From NCBI GenBank assembly GCA_002422205.1, contig DITS01000032.1, positions 1 to 43,024 on the forward strand: a DNA stretch of 43,024 bases, written 5' to 3'. How positions within the stretch are numbered: the first letter of the stretch is position 1; every line of letters starts with the position of its first letter. Positions 24,576 through 32,108 of this stretch are shown here, in pieces. Source of the DNA: Alphaproteobacteria bacterium UBA6178. GTDB taxonomy: Bacteria; Pseudomonadota; Alphaproteobacteria; Rickettsiales; UBA3002. The translations under genes were made by a program, and so were the position numbers. The notes beneath the pieces are model-generated. The model saw only the letters and a list, made by a program, of their open reading frames with translations. It did no database searches and had not been told where the DNA came from.

Positions 24576-26504
24576 ATGCACCCGTACCGTTCCCACTCTT
24601 GCGGCGATTTGCGCGCCAGCCATGTTGGCCAGACCGTAAAGCTATCGGGCTGGGTGCACCGCACGCGCGATCATGGCCAGCTGGTGTTTCTCGATTTGCG
24701 CGATCATTACGGCATCACGCAATGCGTGGCCGAATCAAACCACCCCTTATTTGAAACCCTGACGCATTTGCGTAATGAAAGCGTGGTGACGATTGAGGGC
24801 AAAGTGGTGGCGCGCGATGCTGCCGCCGTGAATGGCGAGCTGGAAACCGGCGAAGTGGAAGTGTATGTCGAGGCGTTCCACATGGAATCGGAAGCCGAAG
24901 CGCTGCCGATGCTGGTGAATAATGATGATGCCGAATTTCCCGAAGCGACGCGCCTGATGTATCGCTTTCTCGATCTGCGCCGCGAGTCATTGCACAAAAA
25001 TATCATGCTGCGCAGCAAGGTGATTTCGTCCATCCGCCGCCGTATGACGGAAAATGGCTTTATGGAAATCCAAACCCCAATTCTGACGGCGTCATCACCC
25101 GAAGGCGCACGCGATTATCTGGTGCCGAGCCGCGTACATCCGGGCAAATTTTATGCGCTGCCGCAAGCGCCGCAAATGTTCAAGCAATTGCTGATGATTT
25201 CGGGCTTTGATAAATATTTTCAAATCGCACCCTGCTTCCGCGATGAAGACGCGCGTGCTGACCGCTCACCCGGCGAATTTTATCAGCTCGATATGGAGAT
25301 GAGCTTTGTCACGCAAGAAGATGTGTTCGCCGCGATTGAGCCGGTGCTGGAAGCAATCTTCAAAGAATTCTCCGACTGGGAAGTGACACCAGCACCGTTT
25401 GTGCGCATTCCATTTCATGCAGCAGTTAGGGCATACGGTTCAGATAAGCCGGATTTAAGGAACCCGCTTCTAATAGCAGATGTAACGGACATATTTAACA
25501 ATTCTGGCTTTGGAATATTTGCAAACCAGATTGCAAATGATGAGAACTATCACGTTTATGCTATTCCTGCCCCAAAGGGAGGAGCACGTGCATTTTGTGA
25601 TAAAATGAATGAATGGGCAAAGGAAGAGGGTCAGCCTGGTCTAGGATATATATTCTGGAAAGACGGGCAGGCGATGGGGCCTATAGCCAAGAACATTGGC
25701 ACAGAGCGGACTGAAATAATCAGGAAATTTATTACGATTTCTCCAGTAGGGAATTCTGTCAGAGCTAAGTTACCTAGCGGGCTTAAGGAAGAGCTGATTC
25801 AGCCATATCGTGAACTTCGTCCCAATGGATTTGAGGACGGGGATGCAGTATTTTTTGTTGGGGGTATTCCCTCAGACATGTATAAATTTGCCGGTCTAGT
25901 GAGGCAGAAAGTGGCTGAGCATTGGGAGCTGATCGAGCAAGGCATTTACAAATTCTGCTGGGTCAATGATTTCCCCTTCTATGAATGGAATGACGAAGAC
26001 AAAAAAATCGACTTTTCGCACAACCCCTTCTCGATGCCGCAAGGCGGGTTGGAAGCGTTGGAGGCCGCAGCAGGCGACAAAGAAAAATTGCTGCAGCTCA
26101 AAGCATTCCAATATGACATCGTGTGCAACGGCATTGAATTATCCTCCGGCGCAATTCGGAATCACCGCCCCGACATCATGAAAAAAGCGTTTGAAATCGC
26201 CGGTTATGATTCGAGCGTGCTTGAGGCAAAATTCGGCGCATTATGGCGCGCCTTCCATTTCGGCGCACCACCACATGGTGGCTTGGCACCAGGCATCGAC
26301 CGCATGGTGATGCTGCTGGCGAACGAGCCGAACATCCGCGAGGTGATCGCCTTCCCGATGAATCAGCGCGCCGAGGATTTGCTGATGGGCGCGCCGAGCA
26401 CGGTGGAAGATAAACAACTGCGTGAGCTGAATATTCAGCTATCACCCAAAGCCAAAGCCGCACTCGAAGACGAAGCGAAAGCCTCCGCCGAAGCAGCGGC
26501 GTAA
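24576..26504 (+). CDS. aspS: Aspartyl-tRNA synthetase, mosaic gene
   Basis: Charges tRNA-Asp. It is bacterial-type, with an N-terminal anticodon-binding OB fold (HVGQTVKLSGWVHRTRDHGQ), class II motif 2 (FRDEDARADRSPGEFYQLD), the inserted GAD domain and motif 3 (GAPPHGGLAPGIDRMVMLL). The length of 642 exceeds the usual ~590-600, mainly because of an extra ~28 residues (about positions 388-415, SPVGNSVRAKLPSG... to RPNGFED) and an alanine/lysine-rich tail. From ~25411 to ~25915 the codons differ sharply from the flanks (AGG, AGA, ATA, CTA, GGA), as if the GAD region came from a low-GC donor. The frame is intact and the catalytic motifs outside this region are native in style. Confidence 0.95.
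   Translation: MHPYRSHSCGDLRASHVGQTVKLSGWVHRTRDHGQLVFLDLRDHYGITQCVAESNHPLFETLTHLRNESVVTIEGKVVARDAAAVNGELETGEVEVYVEAFHMESEAEALPMLVNNDDAEFPEATRLMYRFLDLRRESLHKNIMLRSKVISSIRRRMTENGFMEIQTPILTASSPEGARDYLVPSRVHPGKFYALPQAPQMFKQLLMISGFDKYFQIAPCFRDEDARADRSPGEFYQLDMEMSFVTQEDVFAAIEPVLEAIFKEFSDWEVTPAPFVRIPFHAAVRAYGSDKPDLRNPLLIADVTDIFNNSGFGIFANQIANDENYHVYAIPAPKGGARAFCDKMNEWAKEEGQPGLGYIFWKDGQAMGPIAKNIGTERTEIIRKFITISPVGNSVRAKLPSGLKEELIQPYRELRPNGFEDGDAVFFVGGIPSDMYKFAGLVRQKVAEHWELIEQGIYKFCWVNDFPFYEWNDEDKKIDFSHNPFSMPQGGLEALEAAAGDKEKLLQLKAFQYDIVCNGIELSSGAIRNHRPDIMKKAFEIAGYDSSVLEAKFGALWRAFHFGAPPHGGLAPGIDRMVMLLANEPNIREVIAFPMNQRAEDLLMGAPSTVEDKQLRELNIQLSPKAKAALEDEAKASAEAAA
25411..25915 (+). other. Atypical-composition segment inside aspS (GAD domain)
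   Basis: About 500 bp with much lower GC and a different synonymous-codon set than the rest of aspS: arginine as AGG/AGA, isoleucine as ATA, leucine as CTA/CTT/TTA, glycine as GGA/GGG. The flanks use CGC, ATT/ATC, CTG and GGC. The borders fall near VRIPFHA and near VAEHWEL, bracketing the inserted GAD domain of bacterial AspRS. Residues inside (YGSDKPDLRNP, IPAPKGGARAFCDKMN, GQPGLGYIFWK) are still good AspRS sequence, so this is homologous replacement, not random insertion. Confidence 0.75.
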
Positions 26505-26758
26505 TGGAAACAGCCGCCAATATTGTGGGGCTGCTGGGTGTCTCGCTGGTGGTGTTTGCATATTTTCTTATCAGCACCGAAAAACTATCCGGACGTGACG
26601 CCGCGTATCACGGGCTGAACTTTGTCGGCGCATCGCTGATTATGCTGTCACTGATGGTCAATTGGAACCTCCCCTCGGTCATGATCGAAGGCATCTGGAT
26701 TGCTATTAGCTTCTATGGGCTGATTATGGCTTTGCGCCGGAAGCACAGAAGTGATTGA
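26504..26758 (+). CDS. Small membrane protein, CBU_0592-like
   Basis: An 84-residue protein with three hydrophobic segments: ~6-23 (NIVGLLGVSLVVFAYFLI), ~38-52 (GLNFVGASLIMLSLM) and ~61-78 (IEGIWIAISFYGLIMALR). The pattern TEKLSGRDAAYHGLNFVGA is typical of the small 'CBU_0592 family' of membrane proteins; their function is unknown. Its ATG shares one base with the aspS stop (TAATG), so it is coupled to aspS. Confidence 0.75.
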   Translation: METAANIVGLLGVSLVVFAYFLISTEKLSGRDAAYHGLNFVGASLIMLSLMVNWNLPSVMIEGIWIAISFYGLIMALRRKHRSD

Positions 26759-26833
26759 ATTATCACTTATAAATCATTCTAATTGTCATGCAATTGTCAT
26801 ACTGATGAGAACCTGCAGTGCTAATATGAAAAG

Positions 26834-27880
26834 ATGTCTGAAAATTCAGTGATAGATAGGATTTCCCGAGAGCTCTTAGAACATGAGGCTCCAGTGTTGC
26901 ATGATATGGTAGCACGTCTGGCAGAAAAAGCAGGCATAGTGAAGCCAACTATTCACATCATAGATGCGCGGATAAACCATGTGGATCCCATGGCTATCCC
27001 CATGCGATTCAATGCCGCAGCAACAACGGATAAACAAACTAAGCTTTTGATAGGCGACATGTTCCTGGAGCATTTAACGGGTAATGCACAGGGCAAAGTT
27101 GTCACGCCGGAGTTGACGGCTCTAATAGGGCATGAATTTGGACATCTGAAGCATGATATTGGAGACTTTAGTCTGCGGAAATACTCTAATAAAATGCCCT
27201 TGGTCGGACTGCTGACGGGGATGGGTGGGCTGGCGCTTTATCGTCACATGCAACACAAGCCCAAAGAGCAACAGGAAAAGGAATTTCAGGAAGGATCAGA
27301 GACGATAAAACGCGCTTCAGGAGTGCTAAGCCGTGCTGGACACCTTGCACTAGTGACAGGCCAATATCTGGCAGCAGGAGCATTAGGTTTAACCGTAGGG
27401 GTAATGGCATTTAGAGATATAAACCATTTTTGTGAATTTCGCGCAGATCGGCATGCCGTTAAAATGTTGGATGGCAATGTTGATGCCGTGATGAATATGC
27501 TTTACAAACTACAAAGCCCTCCAGAGCACGTTTTAAAGACACTCGGAAATGACACTTTAATGGCGTTGAAAGGTACCGACAAGGAAGATATGAGTTTGGA
27601 TACCATCAATAAAATTAATCGTTATAAGGGCTGGTTGAGCCATCCTTCCACCGAAGTTCGGGTGGCGCGGTTAGAAGAGATGAGAGTAAAGCCACGAATC
27701 AAGGGAAAAGAAGAGGCTGTGCATCACGATGATAGCGATATGTTTGATATCGGGCATGGGTTTAAGGGTAAAAAAACCCCGCCAGATGAGTCACCCACCC
27801 ATAGAGTGTCACATACCCATCATGACGATCACATACGTGATGACCATGGCCATGATTACGGCATGGATATCGGCGCGTAG
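26834..27880 (+). CDS. M48 family metallopeptidase with a histidine-rich tail
   Basis: Zinc peptidase of the M48 (Ste24/HtpX/BepA) clan, 348 residues. The HExxH zinc motif is H100-E-F-G-H104 (ALIGHEFGHLKHD), and the third ligand is Glu201 in FCEFRADRHA. A single clear hydrophobic segment at ~174-193 (VTGQYLAAGALGLTVGVMAF) may anchor it; there is no signal peptide and no N-terminal membrane pair, so it is not classical HtpX. The last ~55 residues are unusually rich in His and Asp (VHHDDSD, SHTHHDDHIRDDHGHD), a possible metal-binding tail. Codon use is more AT-rich than aspS or the small membrane gene, suggesting a separate history. Confidence 0.85.
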   Translation: MSENSVIDRISRELLEHEAPVLHDMVARLAEKAGIVKPTIHIIDARINHVDPMAIPMRFNAAATTDKQTKLLIGDMFLEHLTGNAQGKVVTPELTALIGHEFGHLKHDIGDFSLRKYSNKMPLVGLLTGMGGLALYRHMQHKPKEQQEKEFQEGSETIKRASGVLSRAGHLALVTGQYLAAGALGLTVGVMAFRDINHFCEFRADRHAVKMLDGNVDAVMNMLYKLQSPPEHVLKTLGNDTLMALKGTDKEDMSLDTINKINRYKGWLSHPSTEVRVARLEEMRVKPRIKGKEEAVHHDDSDMFDIGHGFKGKKTPPDESPTHRVSHTHHDDHIRDDHGHDYGMDIGA

Positions 27881-27912
27881 CTCGCCAAGCGGCAGCGCAT
27901 TTATACGAACTC

Positions 27913-27963
27913 TCATCCTGAATATGTTAGCCACTATGGATGCTGAAAAGAGTTCAGCATGAC
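27913..27963 (+). repeat. Short palindromic element after the M48 gene
   Basis: It is bounded by CATCCTGAA at its left end and TTCAGCATGAC at its right end, inverted copies with one mismatch, with TGGATGCTGAA inside. It has the same outer words as the larger GTCAT...ATGAC elements but is shorter. Confidence 0.55.
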
Positions 27964-27974
27964 GGGAAGAGAAA

Positions 27975-28099
27975 CCAGACCCCGTCATGCGACGGGGTGA
28001 CAAGCTCATGGATACCGTCATCCTCGGGGCGGCGGAGCCGAAGCCCGGGGATCCACTTTAAGGAAAGCAAGGCTGGATTCCCGCTGTCGCGGGAATGAC
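27975..28099 (+). repeat. Composite dispersed repeat, plus copy
   Basis: It consists of the recurrent 8-bp-stem hairpin (27979-27998), then an 83-bp element from GTCATCCTCGGGG (28017) to CGGGAATGAC (28099) with the words GGGGATCCACTTTAAG and GGCTGGATTCCCGCT in between. The same order is present at 30645-30764. Confidence 0.82.
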
Positions 28100-28145
28100 A
28101 AGGTTGAGTCGAGGCCAGTAGTCCGAGGGTTTTTGTTGCTTCGTT

Positions 28146-28212
28146 GTCATACTGGTGCTCGGCACCAGTATCTGCGTTGGGATGAGATGCTGGCGTCGAG
28201 CGCCAGCATGAC
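28146..28212 (+). repeat. 67-bp two-hairpin element
   Basis: It starts GTCATACTGGTGCTCGGC and ends CGAGCGCCAGCATGAC. Each half is itself a hairpin (ATACTGGTGC/GCACCAGTAT and ATGCTGGCG/CGCCAGCAT), and the outer ends are inverted. It has the same size class and termini as the in-gene elements. Confidence 0.75.
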
Positions 28213-28225
28213 GAAGGATGGTGTA

Positions 28226-28262
28226 TGAGGCCCGTCGGCAGGAGCGGGAACAGACACAAAAA
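28226..28262 (+). repeat. Tail word of the composite repeat
   Basis: The sequence AGGAGCGGGAACAGACACAAAAA matches the tails at ~104-129, ~30795-30816 and, inverted, ~7668-7700. Together with the elements at 27913-28212 it accounts for nearly all of the 382-bp gap between the M48 gene and ubiG. Confidence 0.6.
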
Positions 28263-29015
28263 CTACCGCTTCCCTACCATCAGGTAATTCACGTCGAGAT
28301 CATGGGGGTTGAGTTTCCATTGCCAGCTGATGGGGTGCATTACCATGCCGGTCATATCGTGGACGCCAAAGCCATTGCGCTCGAAGCCGGTGGCGATTTC
28401 CGAGGGCCTAAGAAATTTTTTCCAGCTATGCGTGCCGCGCGGCAACATGCGCAGGATATATTCGGCACCGACAATCGCCATGGCAAAGGATTTGGCGGTA
28501 CGGTTGAGCGTGCTCATGATCAGTAATCCGCCCGGCTTGACCAGTGCGCAGCAACTATCGATAAAGGCCTGCGCATCGGCGACATGCTCGATAATTTCGA
28601 GCGCCAGTACCACATCATATTGCGCATGTTGGCTGACCAGCGCCTCGGCTGTGGTGGTGCGGTAATCAATGCGCAGACCAGACTGCTCGGCATGCAAGGC
28701 AGCGGTTTTGATATTACGCTCCGACGCATCGACACCGGTGACCTGCGCCCCCATACGTGCCATAGGCTCGGCAATCAGCCCGCCGCCGCAGCCAATATCG
28801 AGCAAAGAAAGCCCTTCCAGCGCAGAAATAGCATCAAAATCGCGTCCATAAGCGGCACAAATCTGGGCTTTGATATAGCCAATGCGCACCGGATTAATCG
28901 CGTGCAACGGCTTGAATTTGCCGCCTTCATCCCACCATTCCTCGGCAATACGGGAAAATTGTTCGACTTCTTCCGCGTCGATCGAGCTATAAGCTGTTTG
29001 CGCCATCTGCGTCAC
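28263..29015 (-). CDS. ubiG: Ubiquinone biosynthesis O-methyltransferase UbiG
   Basis: SAM-dependent methyltransferase for the two O-methylations of ubiquinone. It has 250 residues from the GTG at 29015, chosen because AAGGAG lies nine bases before it; the ATG at 29006 is the other option (247 residues). Hallmarks: IDAEEVEQFSRIAEEWWDEGGKFKPLHAINPVRI, SAM motif LLDIGCGGGLIAEPMARMGA, GVDASERNI, and the C-terminal GTHSWKKFLRPSE and WKLNPHDLDVNY typical of UbiG. It is divergent from the TPR-methyltransferase gene with only 33 bp between starts. Presence of this gene indicates ubiquinone-based respiration. Confidence 0.94.
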   Translation of the reverse strand: MTQMAQTAYSSIDAEEVEQFSRIAEEWWDEGGKFKPLHAINPVRIGYIKAQICAAYGRDFDAISALEGLSLLDIGCGGGLIAEPMARMGAQVTGVDASERNIKTAALHAEQSGLRIDYRTTTAEALVSQHAQYDVVLALEIIEHVADAQAFIDSCCALVKPGGLLIMSTLNRTAKSFAMAIVGAEYILRMLPRGTHSWKKFLRPSEIATGFERNGFGVHDMTGMVMHPISWQWKLNPHDLDVNYLMVGKR

Positions 29016-29048
29016 TAGATTATACTCCTTGGATAGAGTGGAGACCGA

Positions 29049-30155
29049 ATGATCGAACCTAACATGCAACCGCCACAAAAGAAAGAGGGCGTTATACGCT
29101 CGCTGGCAGGCGGCGCGACATGGCTGGCGGACTTCATCGATATGGCCTGGGCCAAGTTTCAGAACCTCACCGAAACCAATTATCGGCTGGCCTGCCAGAT
29201 GGTGCGGCAAGGCCGCATCGAAGAAGGCATGCGCCGTTTTAAAATCACGCTGTGGCTATCGCCCAATCATGTGCCAAGCCTGTATAATCTGGGTTGCCTT
29301 TATCAGCATGTGGGCAATAAAAAACAGGCGCTGGAATGTTTTGTCAAAGTGTTGCGCCTGCAGCCGACGAATGAAGAAGCGCTGTATATGGTGTCTGGCA
29401 TTAAGCCGGAGCTGATTAAACCCGAAATGCGCCCGCGACGAATGCCGCCGCTGATGGCGATTGAATATTTTGATACGCAGGCCACAATCTATGATCAGCA
29501 TCAGCAAGCGCAGCAATACCGCATGCCGGTGATGGTGCATCAGTTTCTGCATACCGAGCTGGATAGCGACATGCAGCGCCATGACATGCTGGATTTAGGC
29601 TGCGGCACCGGCTTGTGCGGGATTCAGTTTCGCGGTGAATTCAGCAATATTATCGGTGTCGATATTTCGAATGCGATGCTGGATGAAGCCTATCGTCGAC
29701 TCGATGATCGCGGGGTCAAAATTTACACCCGTCTGATGCATCAGGAAGCACGGCTTGCCATGCGCGAAATGAAAGCTGAGAGCATTGACGTGATACTGGC
29801 GATTTCGCTGTTTCGCTATGTGGGTGATTTGCAGGGCATGTTTGAGTTGATGCATCAGGTGCTGCGTGTGGGCGGCTATGTCGCATGCAGCTTTGATCCT
29901 TATGGCCAGCGTGGCCAATATGGGCTGATGCAACAAACCGGCTATTTTGGTCATGATGTGAATTATGTGCTGCAGCATGCGCAAAATGCGGGCTTTAGCG
30001 TGGTGCGCACCGGCGAGGTGATGGGCTATCCGAATGTGGCGCAGGAGCTGTGTATTTTTCGCAAAATCTCGGCCAATAAGCATGCTGAGCAGCCTGAGTC
30101 ACCCATCGATGAACCTCCGCCCGTCAACCATGACCTGCCAGCTGAAAACGGTTGA
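29049..30155 (+). CDS. TPR-methyltransferase fusion protein
   Basis: A 368-residue protein. Residues ~40-115 contain two TPR-like repeats (ACQMVRQGRIEEGMRRFKIT and VPSLYNLGCLYQHVGNKKQALECF). Residues ~155-345 are a class I methyltransferase domain: motif I MLDLGCGTGLCG, GVDISNAML, and ISLFRYVGDL. There is no signal peptide; the last ~25 residues are polar and proline-rich. Proteins of this layout are often annotated only as TPR methyltransferases, and I cannot name the substrate. GGAG precedes the ATG. The divergent ubiG suggests shared regulation, not necessarily shared function. Confidence 0.82.
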   Translation: MIEPNMQPPQKKEGVIRSLAGGATWLADFIDMAWAKFQNLTETNYRLACQMVRQGRIEEGMRRFKITLWLSPNHVPSLYNLGCLYQHVGNKKQALECFVKVLRLQPTNEEALYMVSGIKPELIKPEMRPRRMPPLMAIEYFDTQATIYDQHQQAQQYRMPVMVHQFLHTELDSDMQRHDMLDLGCGTGLCGIQFRGEFSNIIGVDISNAMLDEAYRRLDDRGVKIYTRLMHQEARLAMREMKAESIDVILAISLFRYVGDLQGMFELMHQVLRVGGYVACSFDPYGQRGQYGLMQQTGYFGHDVNYVLQHAQNAGFSVVRTGEVMGYPNVAQELCIFRKISANKHAEQPESPIDEPPPVNHDLPAENG

Positions 30156-30582
30156 TCAAGACGCGGTGGCGCAGCTGGCGCAGCTGCATGCGCACTGTTT
30201 TCCACGTGGCTGGAGCGAAAGCGAATTCAATAGTTTCTTTGAGCAGAATAACATCATCGCGCTGATAATGTATGACGGGGAGAAGCCGGTTGCTTTCAGC
30301 TTTAGCTGGGTGGTGGCAGACCAATGCGAGCTGCTGGCGATTGGCGTGCTGGACGCGTGGCGTAAGCAAGGGCTGGCGGGGCAGATGGTGGCCCAAACGC
30401 TGCGCAGTGCAGCAGATAAAGGCGCGGTGCAGGCCTTTTTGGAAGTGGGTACGAACAATGTAGGCGCATTGGCGCTTTATGAGGCGGCAGGGTTTGAGCG
30501 TTTTGGGATGCGCAAAGGCTATTACAGCCTGCCGGACGGCACCACGCAGGATGCGTTTACGATGCGGCGGAATTTGGGGTGA
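30130..30582 (+). CDS. GNAT acetyltransferase, RimI-like
   Basis: About 150 residues from the ATG at 30130 (an in-frame ATG at 30109 is also possible), overlapping the end of the previous gene. The features are those of ribosomal-protein/N-terminal acetyltransferases: HAHCFPRGWSESEF, the acetyl-CoA motif IGVLDAWRKQGLAGQMV, FLEVGTNNVGALALYEAAGFERFGMRKGYY, and DAFTMRRNL. RimI acetylates the N-terminus of ribosomal protein S18, but here tsaB is absent next door, so the exact substrate is inferred weakly. Confidence 0.8.
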   Translation: MTCQLKTVDQDAVAQLAQLHAHCFPRGWSESEFNSFFEQNNIIALIMYDGEKPVAFSFSWVVADQCELLAIGVLDAWRKQGLAGQMVAQTLRSAADKGAVQAFLEVGTNNVGALALYEAAGFERFGMRKGYYSLPDGTTQDAFTMRRNLG

Positions 30583-30611
30583 TGGCGTTAAGTAAGAGCC
30601 GCGCGCTCCGA

Positions 30612-30632
30612 CCCTCTCCCACAGGGAGAGGG
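30612..30632. repeat. Perfect 9-bp hairpin after the GNAT gene
   Basis: CCCTCTCCC and GGGAGAGGG form a 9-bp stem with loop ACA, 30 bp after the stop codon. It is followed by purines rather than a T-run. It could slow transcription or be another repeat word. Confidence 0.6.
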
Positions 30633-30644
30633 GGAAGAAAGGCC

Positions 30645-30816
30645 GGACCCCGTCATACGACGGGGTGACAACCTGCATAATGCTGTCATCCTCGGGGCGG
30701 CGAAGCCGAGCCCGGGGATCCACTTACGCAAGAAAGATAAGATTCCTGCTTTCGCAGGAATGACGATGGGGTGGGATTCGAGGACAGTAGCCCGGAGCAG
30801 GAGCGAACACAAAAAA
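30645..30816 (+). repeat. Composite dispersed repeat, plus copy before lysC
   Basis: The order is the same as at 27975-28262: the 8-bp-stem hairpin (30647-30666), an 80-bp element from GTCATCCTCGGGG (30685) to GCAGGAATGAC (30764), then AGTAGCCCGGAGCAGGAGC and the CACAAAAAA tail. It fills most of the 290-bp gap before lysC; the remaining ~55 bp before the ATG must hold the lysC leader. Confidence 0.82.
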
Positions 30817-30872
30817 CCTCTGGATAATTTCCCTCGCACATCTTATACCTGCCTGCCGGATAAGGATATGCT

Positions 30873-32108
30873 ATGGGACTGATTGTACAGAAATTCGGTG
30901 GCACGTCGGTTGCGGATATTGACCGCATCCGCCATGTGGCCACCAAAGTAAAAAAAGAGCGCGATGCGGGGCATTCGCTGATTGTGAATGTATCGGCGAT
31001 GGCGGGCACAACGGATCAGCTGGTGAATTATGTGAAGCAAGTGAGCGATCTGGCCACTGACGAAGCCTGGGCCGAATATGACCATGTGGTCGCCACCGGC
31101 GAGCAGGTGACATCCGGCCTGCTGGCGCTGGTGCTGCAATCGCAGGGGATTCCTGCACAGGCGTTCAATGGCTGGCAAATCCCGATTCATACCGACAATG
31201 CGCATGGTAAAGCGCGCGTGAGCCGCATTGAAACGGATGCGGTACGTGCAGCGCTGGATGCAGGCAAAGTGGTGTGTGTGGCAGGGTTTCAGGGTATCGG
31301 CGAAGATGGCCGCGTCAGCACGCTGGGCCGTGGCGGTTCCGACACCTCGGCAGTGGCGCTGGCAGCGGCGTTTGGCGCCGAGCGCTGCGATATTTATACC
31401 GATGTGGACGGGGTGTATAGCTGCGACCCGCGCATTGTGCCCAAGGCGCGCAAAATGAAACATATTTCTTACGAGGAAATGCTGGAAATGGCATCGCAAG
31501 GCGCGAAAGTGCTGCAAACGCGCTCGGTGGAAATGGCGATGAATCACAGGGTGAAATTACAGGTCTTGTCGACTTTTTCCGACGAACCGGGTACGTTATT
31601 AGTCGATGAGGAGGATATTGTGGAACAGCAACGCGTGACGGGAATTGCCTATAGCCGCGACGAGGCGAGGGTATCGCTGACCAATGTGGAGAATGTGCCG
31701 GGCGTATCGGCGAATTTATTTGGCCCGTTGGCCGATCGTGGCATCAATGTCGATATGATCGTACAGAATGTAACCGAAGGCGGCAAGGCCACCGACATCA
31801 CCTTTACCGTGCCGCGCGGTGATCTGGAGCGCACGCTCGAGATTCTCAAAACCGCCAAACGCACGCCGAAATATGATTCGATTCACTCTGACAAAAATGT
31901 GGTGAAAGTGTCGGTGATTGGCACTGGCATGCGCTCGCATGCAGGTGTGGCGGCGGAAATGTTCCGCGCGCTGGCCGAAAAACAAATCAACATTATCGTG
32001 ATTACCACCTCGGAAATTAAGGTGAGCGTGCTGATCGAAGAAGCCTATTTAGAGCTGGCGCTGCGGGCACTGCATACGGCTTATGGCCTTGATGCGGTGG
32101 ATGCATGA
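30873..32108 (+). CDS. lysC: Aspartate kinase
   Basis: Phosphorylates aspartate, the entry step to lysine, diaminopimelate, threonine and methionine. The 411 residues match the usual monofunctional enzyme. Visible are the kinase signature VQKFGGTSVADIDRI (5-19), GRGGSDTSAVALAAA, and the regulatory half with tandem ACT domains (ISLTNVENVPG-type sequence at VSLTNVENVPGVSANLF, and VSVIGTGMRSHAGVAAEMF). TAAGGATATGCT precedes the ATG. It overlaps the next gene by four bases (ATGA). Feedback control by lysine/threonine is expected for the family, not shown here. Confidence 0.95.
   Translation: MGLIVQKFGGTSVADIDRIRHVATKVKKERDAGHSLIVNVSAMAGTTDQLVNYVKQVSDLATDEAWAEYDHVVATGEQVTSGLLALVLQSQGIPAQAFNGWQIPIHTDNAHGKARVSRIETDAVRAALDAGKVVCVAGFQGIGEDGRVSTLGRGGSDTSAVALAAAFGAERCDIYTDVDGVYSCDPRIVPKARKMKHISYEEMLEMASQGAKVLQTRSVEMAMNHRVKLQVLSTFSDEPGTLLVDEEDIVEQQRVTGIAYSRDEARVSLTNVENVPGVSANLFGPLADRGINVDMIVQNVTEGGKATDITFTVPRGDLERTLEILKTAKRTPKYDSIHSDKNVVKVSVIGTGMRSHAGVAAEMFRALAEKQINIIVITTSEIKVSVLIEEAYLELALRALHTAYGLDAVDA

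Noticed and set aside
24576..26504. aspS as a pseudogene or frameshifted gene because of the abrupt composition change
   Set aside because: The frame is continuous, both class II motifs are intact and the foreign part is itself good AspRS sequence.
7668..30816. Possible CRISPR array from recurring repeats
   Set aside because: The copies are scattered thousands of bases apart, differ in sequence and have no regular spacers; no cas gene is present.
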